NCBI GenBank assembly: GCA_040905285.1 | Contig: JBBDRV010000102.1 | Location: 1 to 7,421, forward strand | Source: JBBDRV01 sp040905285 | Lineage (GTDB): Bacteria; Bacteroidota; Rhodothermia; Balneolales; Balneolaceae | Direction: 5' to 3' | DNA length: 7,421 nt | Shown here: positions 1 through 6,092 of the stretch, one piece after another | Layout: the number at the start of each line of letters is the position of its first letter | Position numbering within the stretch: position 1 is the stretch's first letter | The notes under the pieces: model-generated | Seen by the model: the letters and a program-made list of their open reading frames with translations, nothing else | Told to the model about the DNA's origin: nothing | Databases searched by the model: none | Position numbers and translations under genes: made by a program

Positions 1-599
1 AATGACGTTCCCAGAACTTCAATTTCAGATTCTTCTGTGTGAATTATAAAAGGTCTTTCGGGATCGTGAGCCACATCAAAGTACGCCTCACCGGTCAATA
101 CCACTCCCCGCCTTCCCTCCTCAAGGCTGACAGGAAGCTGAATTTGAGAATTGCTGTTCAACCGGATTCTTGTACCGTCGGACAGAGTCACATCTTTCTG
201 TTCGGTGGCCGATGTCGCATAATATGCCGGTGTCGGCTCTTCAGCATCAGGAGCCTGCCTGTCATAGGCTGTATAATAGAAGAGAGATGCGGTAAGAATA
301 ACAAGCGCACTGGCGGCAACTCTTAAAACTGTTTTGGTCACCCCGTATACTCTTCGGGGAACATGTCTTTTCGATTTTATTCTTTTCCTGACGGCTCCAA
401 GCATCTTGTCCGCGTCAATATCCGTCACCCGGCAGTGTATTTTTTCGTCACTGATAGACTGAATGTCCGAATCTATTTTTTCACTCAGATAATCCCGGCC
501 CTCCGGTGTTTCAAACCAGTCCAGAACCTCTTCCGCCTCTTCAGCAGTAGTGGAATTATTGAAGTACTTCTTTAGTAAACTCTTATCGAAATTTTCCAT
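1..599 (-). CDS. FecR-family anti-sigma factor, 3' end cut by window edge
   Basis: This open frame runs off the left edge; 199 complete codons are visible. FecR proteins sit in the inner membrane, hold an ECF sigma factor, and relay a signal from a TonB-dependent outer-membrane receptor. Residues 1-80 form the charged cytoplasmic sigma-binding part (start MENFDKSLLKKYFNN, with a DWFETPEGRDYL segment typical of Bacteroidota members). Residues about 87-110 are a single membrane helix. The periplasmic FecR domain begins near residue 135, with LSDGTRIRLN (139-148), LTGEAYFDVAHDPERPF (168-184) and EIEVLGTS at the cut end; these are family hallmarks. The start is ATG at 599. An in-frame ATG at 608 would add three residues and lies 10 bases after a GGGGG stretch, so it is also possible. 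No sigma-factor gene lies upstream; the neighbour is cstA, 222 bases away. The family call is firm; the regulated genes are unknown. Confidence 0.93.
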   Translation of the reverse strand, partial: MENFDKSLLKKYFNNSTTAEEAEEVLDWFETPEGRDYLSEKIDSDIQSISDEKIHCRVTDIDADKMLGAVRKRIKSKRHVPRRVYGVTKTVLRVAASALVILTASLFYYTAYDRQAPDAEEPTPAYYATSATEQKDVTLSDGTRIRLNSNSQIQLPVSLEEGRRGVVLTGEAYFDVAHDPERPFIIHTEESEIEVLGTS

Positions 600-654
600 G
601 ATTTTCATTCGGTTATTGCCCCCGATACTGTTTATACACATCCCGTTGCTAAAA

Positions 655-684
655 GTATTAGTTGGCAGAAAAATTAGTTTTCAA
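655..684 (-). promoter_or_regulatory. Candidate promoter for the fecR gene
   Basis: Reading leftwards, TTGAAA (684-679) is followed by an 18-base spacer and TAATAC (660-655). This would give a leader of about 40-50 bases before the fecR start. It resembles a sigma-70 type pair. Bacteroidota housekeeping promoters often use a TAnnTTTG box instead, and TACTTTTA at 657-650 is one base from that too. The rest of the 222-base gap between fecR and cstA holds no gene and no convincing terminator. Confidence 0.35.
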
Positions 685-821
685 TCATTTTCAAACTGAA
701 TTCCTGATGATATCCCTCCTGTAAAAACAGATTTATTGGGCGTGCGGAGTTGCCGGCAGGTTCAGCCTCTTGCTTGCCGAATAAGGCAGTTGAAATGAAT
801 CAGGGGAAATAATCAGGCCGG

Positions 822-2570
822 TTATGCAGCGTTTTTCAAGTCATCATCCGGTTTTTTTGTCCGGCCCAGTATAGTCACCGCCTCCAGGAGGATCCATACA
901 GCAAATCCGAGTATGACGGCTCCAAAAAAGAACAGCAGCAGATTGGCATCGCTGTCGCCTGCCCCTGACCACTCAAAGAAGACATGCTCCACCATGGCCC
1001 ATATCGTTACGAACATAATAAAGATCATCGGGACCAGGGTATATACGACGCTGCGTCCATTCCGTCTGAGCCAGATGGTAATCAGCAGCAGGCTGATTCC
1101 CGCCAGGAGCTGGTTGGATGTGCCGAATAATGGCCAGAGCAAATAGCCCCCGGAGCCGAGCCCCATCGGCCCTTCCGGAACCAGTACAAGCACAGCGCTG
1201 GCGCCCACTGCAATAAAGGTGGAAAAATGCAGCCTGGTCAGCGGCTTGACTTTGTATTCATGTCCCAGCTCATTGATAATATAGCGCATCAGGCGAACCG
1301 ACGTGTCGAGCGTGGTTGCAGCAAAACTGATGACGATTACCGCAATAATGGTCTGTGCCGCCTCCAGAGGAATAAACAAGCCGGTCGCCAGCTGGGCTGC
1401 CGCCTCAACAAAAACAGTCAGGCCGACCGAACCGGCTTCACTGAAAGATCCGTACTGGCTGGTAAATTCCGCACCCGATCCAAAATAGGTCGCGATGGCC
1501 ATAATGGTGATCAGGGCCAGGGTACCTTCGCCAATGGCGCCCAGATACCCTACAAATCTTGCATCCGTCTCCTTATCCAGCTGTTTGGCCGTCGTTCCTG
1601 AAGAAACCAGCCCGTGGAACCCGGAAATGGCTCCGCACGCGATCGTAATGAACAGCAGTGGGAACCAGCTGACATCCCCCGCAGCAGTATTGGAGGAAGG
1701 TGCCGTAATCTCCGGATTGGTAATAAACAGACCCAGGTAAAGTATGCCCAGTCCCAGCAACAGCTGATGTGAATTGATAAAGTCACGCGGCTGCAGCAGA
1801 GTCCAGACGGGCAGGGTGGAAGCAAAGTAGACATAGATCATCAATACCACGATCCAAACCAGAAATGACATTTCAACGCCATTCAGTCCATAAAAAATCA
1901 AATTTTGCTCCCCCCCGAAATACCGGACCAGATCGATTTGCAGGACCGGCATATAGCTGGCAATGATAGCAGTGAAATACATAATGAAAAGCACCACCAG
2001 GGAGGGTATCACTATGCCGCCCCTGGAGCGGTAAACGTGAAATCCGATCCACACAGCTAACGGAATCTGGACAAAGATGGAGAGAACACTGGCCGGAAAA
2101 TTGATGAACAGATTCGATATCACCCAGGCGAATACGGCATTGACCATCAAGACCAGGATCAGGATAATAAAAAGAAAGAGCAGTTTGGCACGGCTTCCGA
2201 TCAGTTTGTCGGCAAGGGTTCCAATCGACTGTCCCTTGTTGCGTATCGACAGGACCATGGTTCCGAAATCATGCACGCCGGCAGCAAAAATTGTCCCCAG
2301 TACCACCCACAGGATAGCCGGAAGCCATCCCCAGTAGATGGCAATGGCCGGCCCGACAATGGGTGCCGCCCCCGCGATGGAGGTGAAGTGGTGGCCCCAG
2401 AGTATGTACCGGTTCGCAGGCACGTAATCCACACCGTCGTTAAACCGGTGCGCCGGTGTCATCGCATCCGGGTCAAGACGGTATATCTTTTCGGCCAGGA
2501 ACCTGGAATAGTACCTGTAAGCTATAAAGAAGGAAACCAGAGACAGTGCAGCAACCCAGCCAGCGGCCAT
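822..2570 (-). CDS. cstA: CstA-family carbon starvation transporter (pyruvate/peptide uptake)
   Basis: Polytopic inner-membrane protein of about 582 residues with many hydrophobic helices throughout. Family landmarks, numbered from the GTG at 2576, are GHHFTSIAGAAPIVGPA (61-77), GVHDFG (100-105), SGFHGLVSSGTTAKQ (318-332), TTLDTSVRLMRY (421-432) and WPLFGTSNQLLAG (481-493). The frame opens at GTG 2576, but ATG at 2570 is preferred because a GAG core lies five bases before it. CstA proteins were first linked to peptide use during carbon starvation; E. coli CstA and its paralogue BtsT are now known to carry pyruvate. E. coli CstA is about 700 residues, so this is a shorter form, complete at both ends. 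It starts 28 bases after the PAL-like lipoprotein gene with no terminator between, so the two are probably co-transcribed. Family certain; substrate here, pyruvate or short peptides, is inferred. Confidence 0.96.
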   Translation of the reverse strand: MAAGWVAALSLVSFFIAYRYYSRFLAEKIYRLDPDAMTPAHRFNDGVDYVPANRYILWGHHFTSIAGAAPIVGPAIAIYWGWLPAILWVVLGTIFAAGVHDFGTMVLSIRNKGQSIGTLADKLIGSRAKLLFLFIILILVLMVNAVFAWVISNLFINFPASVLSIFVQIPLAVWIGFHVYRSRGGIVIPSLVVLFIMYFTAIIASYMPVLQIDLVRYFGGEQNLIFYGLNGVEMSFLVWIVVLMIYVYFASTLPVWTLLQPRDFINSHQLLLGLGILYLGLFITNPEITAPSSNTAAGDVSWFPLLFITIACGAISGFHGLVSSGTTAKQLDKETDARFVGYLGAIGEGTLALITIMAIATYFGSGAEFTSQYGSFSEAGSVGLTVFVEAAAQLATGLFIPLEAAQTIIAVIVISFAATTLDTSVRLMRYIINELGHEYKVKPLTRLHFSTFIAVGASAVLVLVPEGPMGLGSGGYLLWPLFGTSNQLLAGISLLLITIWLRRNGRSVVYTLVPMIFIMFVTIWAMVEHVFFEWSGAGDSDANLLLFFFGAVILGFAVWILLEAVTILGRTKKPDDDLKNAA

Positions 2571-2598
2571 ATTCACTCAACGGTTTAATTAGTGGGGA

Positions 2599-3711
2599 TT
2601 AATTTGTACGGACGAATTTCTGTGCGCGTTTTGCCGCTTCGACCTCACCTGTGTAGATGTTGCCCCGGGAATCCACATCAAGGCTGTGAAGCCACCCGAA
2701 GTATCCGGCATTTTTCCCGCCGTGGCCGAAAGAGCCTTTCAGCTCCAGCGTGGATCTTTCCACCACCCAGACAACCTTGTTCGTTCCATCAGGTATATAA
2801 AGCCAGCGCTGATCCGGATCTTCGGAAAAGGCGACATCCCAGGTAGATCCCATGGAAAGAGTTTCCGTGCGGATAAACACTTCATCGACAAATTCACCGT
2901 CTTTCCTGAATACCTGGACCCGGTTGCTTCCACGGTCAGTTACATAAACCAGGCCGTCATTTGAGATATCGATACCGTGGACCGGTCCGCGAAACTGCCT
3001 GGCCGGTTCAGCATCCGGATCATATCTTCCCAGCGGCTCGTCATGGGGAACGTCACCGTAGGCGCCCCAGTGCCTGAGATATTCGCCGGTTTCAGCGTCA
3101 AAAACAATCACTCTGCGGTTAGCGTATCCGTCGGAAATATAGACCTCATTGGTTTCGGCATCCACTACGATATCCGTCGGGCCCCCGAGAAGGTCCGTAT
3201 CATTGCTGCCGCCTCTGATATTCGGATCACCGATCTGCATCAGGAATTCACCATCCCTGGTAAATTTCAGGACCTGGTGTTCGGCAAAGCCGCCGCCAAT
3301 CCAGACATTGTCCTGATGATCTATAAAGATTCCATGCGGCTGGGTGGTCCAGTCAAATTCATCCGAAGGCCCGCCCCATGCCTGAACCACATTGCCGTCC
3401 TGGTCAAATTCAATCACACCGGGAGCAGGTTCGCAGCACAGCGCAATCGGCGGATCCTGAACGGCTCCGGCCTGACGGTCGGTCAGTGTGGTCGGGCGCT
3501 GGGCAATCCAGATATGATCCCTGCTGTCCACCTCAACACCGGCCACTTCCCCTAATATCCAGTTGTTCGGAAGCATCTGCGGCCAGGAAGCTTCCACTTC
3601 ATATGCAGGCATGTCCGTATCATTTGAACTACGGCTCTGTGTTTCATTGCAGCCGACCGCCACAAGCAGAATAAAGACCCCCATGTATAACGTATTCAGT
3701 TTTTGTCCCAT
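2599..3711 (-). CDS. NHL beta-propeller lipoprotein, peptidyl-alpha-hydroxyglycine lyase (PAL)-like
   Basis: 370 residues. An N-terminal signal ends in a lipobox, LLVAVGC, with Cys21 as the predicted lipid-bearing residue, so the protein is membrane-anchored outside the cytoplasm. The rest is a propeller of NHL-type repeats (for example VAGVEVDSRDHIWIAQR at 56-72 and GLVYVTDRGSNRVQVF at 253-268). It follows the PAL catalytic core of animal peptide-amidating enzyme blade by blade: three histidines in PHGI, VHGI and LHSL (H126, H245, H342) match the PAL metal ligands, while R72, Y196 in SDGYANRRVIVF and R260 in TDRGSNR match the catalytic Arg/Tyr residues. PAL splits peptidyl-alpha-hydroxyglycine into a peptide amide and glyoxylate. 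No partner copper monooxygenase (PHM) is in the window, so the substrate may differ. ATG 3711 is preferred over the TTG just before it because of the AAGGTG site. cstA follows closely. Confidence 0.88.
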   Translation of the reverse strand: MGQKLNTLYMGVFILLVAVGCNETQSRSSNDTDMPAYEVEASWPQMLPNNWILGEVAGVEVDSRDHIWIAQRPTTLTDRQAGAVQDPPIALCCEPAPGVIEFDQDGNVVQAWGGPSDEFDWTTQPHGIFIDHQDNVWIGGGFAEHQVLKFTRDGEFLMQIGDPNIRGGSNDTDLLGGPTDIVVDAETNEVYISDGYANRRVIVFDAETGEYLRHWGAYGDVPHDEPLGRYDPDAEPARQFRGPVHGIDISNDGLVYVTDRGSNRVQVFRKDGEFVDEVFIRTETLSMGSTWDVAFSEDPDQRWLYIPDGTNKVVWVVERSTLELKGSFGHGGKNAGYFGWLHSLDVDSRGNIYTGEVEAAKRAQKFVRTN

Positions 3712-3717
3712 CAATTA

Positions 3718-3723
3718 CACCTT
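3718..3723 (-). promoter_or_regulatory. Ribosome binding site of the PAL-like lipoprotein gene
   Basis: AAGGTG on the minus strand, six bases before ATG 3711. It is the clearest Shine-Dalgarno site in the window and favours ATG over the TTG at 3714. The A-rich stretch just upstream is typical of Bacteroidota leaders. Confidence 0.6.
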
Positions 3724-3785
3724 TTTTTTGAATTGTATTTTAATTTCGATCCTGATGCCGGTACTACAGCAGCAGAAAAATAACC

Positions 3786-3838
3786 CGTCATGCCGGTCGG
3801 TGAAGTCCCCAACTGCAGTCATATCCGGTCGAATGACG
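3786..3838. repeat. Imperfect inverted repeat in the gap before the PAL-like gene
   Basis: CGTCAT (3786-3791) pairs with ATGACG (3833-3838), and inside these CCGG (3793-3796) pairs with CCGG (3825-3828), with unequal internal loops. It lies in the 165-base gap between the stop of the unknown gene and the lipoprotein start. No T-run follows on the minus strand, so it is not a standard terminator. Apart from an unpaired TACAAT element, this gap shows no clear promoter. It may be chance. Confidence 0.2.
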
Positions 3839-3876
3839 CGGCAGGTAAAAATGTGGTACCGTATTAAATGTTAGTT

Positions 3877-5241
3877 TTATATGTCCGTCTCCACTTTCAA
3901 AGGGCGGGTGAGCCTTAAATAGAGATCGTCAACAGGCTTGTATTCGGTTTCGCTATCAAAAGGATAAAACAGATAAACGTTTCGTTCAAAATACGATGAT
4001 CCTCGCGGTATCAGCTGAACCATCTCGTTGATTACATCCTGGCTCAGATTAAAGAAATCCTCACTTTCTGCCCTCCTCGGGGTATAGACCAGGCTCCGGA
4101 ACCAGTAAGGCGCTCCGTTGTTATCACTCAGAACGGTCCGTGAATTCACAAGAGGTGCCGGTCCGCCCGTCAGGACATTCCGGTTGTCCCAGCCGAGCCG
4201 CAGTGTGGCGACCGCGTATCCCCGTTCGGGATGGCTGTAACTTAACCACGGCAGATTCGGTGACAGCGAGCTCCCGAGAGCATGACGAGAATGCCGGTCA
4301 TCCTGATCATACAGGGGTATTTTACCCAGTTCACCCCGATGGCTTGGATGCAGGCCGACGGATTGCGCACGCCAGCCGGCATGGGTGAAATCCCCTATGC
4401 CGAAGGCCAGTTCATCATTACGGAGGGCGAACGTACGGAAATCCTCAACGGCCTCCATCCTGGATTCCATTACAAACCAGGGTTTGCCTGCATAAAACCG
4501 ATAGTAAACGTCCACGAACATTTTGTCCTGCCCCGGAACAAGCTGGCACCGCTTTATTGAAAAGAAGACAGGTCCTGATTCAGCTTCATATTGGGGATAT
4601 TCCATATATCGGGCAGCCAGCCAGTCATATCCTCCATCCGGATAATTATCGTCGACAATGATGAAGTCGGGATTCCAGTGCATTGTTCCGGGTGCAAACC
4701 TGAACGACGGCTCATCGGCAAACTGCAGGTCGATCTGGTCGATCTGACCACTCGGATCCTCAGTCAGAATCCTGAAATGTTCGTTTTCAATTGTACGTAC
4801 TACGCCGTCGCCCCGGACACTCAGGTCGGATTCAACTCCACCGGGCGCTTCGTTACGGTCAATCCTGTAACGTGCCGTCGAATTTGCTTCCACACTGGCA
4901 AAGAAAGCGACACGGGCCCTGGCTATTGCAGAAGAACCGTCCAGTCTCACATCAAAGACCTGCGAGGGTATCTCCTGCGGGGCACCCGAATTCAAATCCA
5001 TCACGCGGACTCTTGAACGGATCCAGTCCGCAACATCCTGTCCCGCATCTTCAGGCATGGGCAGGGTGATCTCTACTTCAACCGGCTCCTCCTCCCGTTC
5101 AAATCCCTCATCCTCGATAACCGTCACATGAACAGGATCCGTTTGATAATCATCATCCGCCGCCGCACTGGTTGCTGATGCTGTCAGCAGCAGTCCGATG
5201 CAGGCAAGAATGGTGCAAAAAGTATATTTTGTGTGAATCAT
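3877..5241 (-). CDS. Secreted all-beta protein of unrecognised family
   Basis: 454 residues from the chosen start. Residues 1-28 are a Sec signal peptide (MIHTK, a hydrophobic stretch, then cleavage near TSA/AADDD). Residues about 36-130 look like a first beta-rich domain (PVEVEITLPMP, ARARVAFFASVEANSTARYRI). From about 148 a larger beta-rich domain opens with RTIENEHFRILTEDPSGQIDQI, a pattern also seen in beta-sandwich sugar-active and mutarotase-like proteins, and continues to about 430. It is rich in Trp, Tyr, Asp and His (MHWN 187-190, VDDNYPDGGYDW 196-207, DQDDRHSRH 312-320), but I see no catalytic signature that I can name. The frame extends upstream to GTG 5382, but those 47 residues would put charged sequence before the signal peptide and overlie a promoter-like pair, so ATG 5241 is chosen. 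Placed between two other exported proteins, it probably acts on or binds the same substrate outside the cytoplasm. Function unknown. Confidence 0.85.
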   Translation of the reverse strand: MIHTKYTFCTILACIGLLLTASATSAAADDDYQTDPVHVTVIEDEGFEREEEPVEVEITLPMPEDAGQDVADWIRSRVRVMDLNSGAPQEIPSQVFDVRLDGSSAIARARVAFFASVEANSTARYRIDRNEAPGGVESDLSVRGDGVVRTIENEHFRILTEDPSGQIDQIDLQFADEPSFRFAPGTMHWNPDFIIVDDNYPDGGYDWLAARYMEYPQYEAESGPVFFSIKRCQLVPGQDKMFVDVYYRFYAGKPWFVMESRMEAVEDFRTFALRNDELAFGIGDFTHAGWRAQSVGLHPSHRGELGKIPLYDQDDRHSRHALGSSLSPNLPWLSYSHPERGYAVATLRLGWDNRNVLTGGPAPLVNSRTVLSDNNGAPYWFRSLVYTPRRAESEDFFNLSQDVINEMVQLIPRGSSYFERNVYLFYPFDSETEYKPVDDLYLRLTRPLKVETDI

Positions 5242-5257
5242 GCACGTCCGTTCAGAA

Positions 5258-5286
5258 ATTAATGAAATCAGTGTCAATGTAGTCAA
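5258..5286 (-). promoter_or_regulatory. Candidate promoter for the unknown secreted-protein gene
   Basis: TTGACT (5286-5281), a 17-base spacer, then ATTAAT (5263-5258). It would start transcription about 10 bases before ATG 5241, supporting that start over the longer frame. The -35-like element is good and the -10-like element matches at four of six bases. The overlapping TTTG and TAATTTC also resemble the Bacteroidota TTTG/TAnnTTTG pair, with slightly long spacing. Confidence 0.3.
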
Positions 5287-5386
5287 ATGGGTTCTCCGTT
5301 TCATAATATAAATCTGGACAACCTCTTTGATCCCCATTGCTCTGTTTTTCGGCACAGCCACCGACGGAAGCCGGCAAAACACGGGG

Positions 5387-5425
5387 TTCAGGGTGTAATG
5401 ATTTTTACTATCAATACACCCTGAA
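5387..5425. repeat. Strong stem-loop in the leader of the unknown gene
   Basis: TTCAGGGTGTA (5387-5397) and TACACCCTGAA (5415-5425) are perfect 11-base inverted arms. After one A/A mismatch, TGAT (5399-5402) pairs with ATCA (5410-5413), leaving a seven-base loop. It sits 65 bases past the Rid stop codon and about 145 bases before ATG 5241. On the minus strand the bases after it are CCCCGTGTTTTG, not an uninterrupted T-run, so a Rho-independent terminator is possible but not typical. An operator or an RNA processing or stability element fits equally well. Confidence 0.65.
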
Positions 5426-5468
5426 ATGGATAAAGTATTACCGCAGGGATTAAAAACTTAGAGGCTTT

Positions 5469-5486
5469 CAATCCTTTTCCGGATTG
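5469..5486 (-). repeat. Short inverted repeat just after the Rid gene
   Basis: CAATCC and GGATTG form a six-base stem around a GGAAAA loop, beginning four bases after the Rid stop codon. On the minus strand a TTTTT run comes 12 bases later, too far for a standard terminator. It may act with the larger hairpin at 5387-5425 to protect or end the upstream transcript. Confidence 0.3.
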
Positions 5487-5489
5487 GCA

Positions 5490-5993
5490 TCAGAGTGCCG
5501 CAATACAGTCAATTTCAACCAGTGACCGGCCGGGGATGCCACCGTAGTTGCCAACCGTAGTTCGAACCGGCGGATTCTCACCGAAACGTCCCCGGTAGGC
5601 ATCGTTCATGACCCCGTAGTCATTGAGGTCATGAAGGTAGACATTCGCTTTGAGAACTTTATCCATGGACGATCCGACCTCCAGCAGTGCTTCCTCTATC
5701 TTGTCGAGGATGGCAACCGTGTGGTCCGCCGCATCTCCATCGGAGTGTTCCCCTGTTCCGGCGATATAGACAAGTCCGTTATGTACCGTCACCCGGGAAT
5801 ACAGCGGAATTTCATCCTGTTGGTTCCTAACAGGATATTTCAGTATTTCTCCATTGCTTCCTGTTCCCGATTGAACCGGGTCAGCGGGTTTTGCCTGGGC
5901 TATTCCAAGCATGCCTGCACCACTGGCCACCATGGTTGCAAACATGGATTTGATCATGGATCGTCGGGATGTTTTCTGTTTAGTCAGGTCCAT
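5490..5993 (-). CDS. Rid (YjgF/YER057c/UK114) family protein with Tat export signal
   Basis: 167 residues. The N-terminus carries a twin-arginine motif, SRRSMIK (9-15), then a moderately hydrophobic stretch and a likely cleavage site after AQA (32-34); this predicts export in folded form. Residues about 48-167 are one Rid domain: YSRVTVHNGLVYIAGTGEH (65-83), LDKIEEALLEVGSSMDKVLKANVYLHDLNDYGVMN (96-130) and a C-terminal VEIDCIAAL. R144 in PPVRTTV matches the Arg of E. coli RidA (R105) that binds the substrate carboxylate, and E160 matches its conserved Glu (E120), so imine/enamine hydrolysis to a keto compound plus ammonia is plausible. Family members form trimers. The gene follows the amidohydrolase by 96 bases with no terminator facing its way and is probably co-transcribed; Rid genes often accompany amino-acid deacylases. 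ATG 5993 is the only start that keeps the Tat signal. No clear Shine-Dalgarno site. Confidence 0.92.
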   Translation of the reverse strand: MDLTKQKTSRRSMIKSMFATMVASGAGMLGIAQAKPADPVQSGTGSNGEILKYPVRNQQDEIPLYSRVTVHNGLVYIAGTGEHSDGDAADHTVAILDKIEEALLEVGSSMDKVLKANVYLHDLNDYGVMNDAYRGRFGENPPVRTTVGNYGGIPGRSLVEIDCIAAL

Positions 5994-6092
5994 ATTGTTT
6001 TCTGTGATTTGAGGTTAGTTATATGAGTTAAATATACTTGCCGAAAGCTGGGCTTTTGATTTTCTTATGCAGAGTCTAATTGTTTTACCGGA

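Noticed and set aside
39..575. Plus-strand open frames opposite fecR
   Set aside because: The minus strand reads continuously as FecR with all family motifs; the opposite frames look like nothing known.
713..802. Small dyads after cstA (CTGTAAAAACAG, TGCCGAATAAGGCA) as a terminator
   Set aside because: Four-base stems without a following T-run on the minus strand; not enough to call.
913..2588. Several plus-strand open frames opposite cstA, and a minus-strand frame at 1550-1834
   Set aside because: They are shadows of the cstA reading frame: no ribosome sites, no recognisable domains, unlikely composition.
5200..5203. Possible lipobox ILAC at Cys14 of the unknown secreted protein
   Set aside because: The Cys lies in the middle of the hydrophobic stretch, too early for a lipoprotein signal; ordinary signal peptidase cleavage fits better.
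5242..5382. 47-residue upstream extension of the unknown secreted protein from GTG 5382
   Set aside because: It would place charged, unrelated sequence before a clean signal peptide and overlie a promoter-like pair; it opens with GTG and no ribosome site. An internal ATG at 5304 (MKRRTH) is possible but less convincing.
6044..6056. AAAGC-TGG-GCTTT hairpin between the amidohydrolase and Rid genes, as a terminator
   Set aside because: The stem is only five bases and the T-rich side faces the plus strand, where there is no gene to end.
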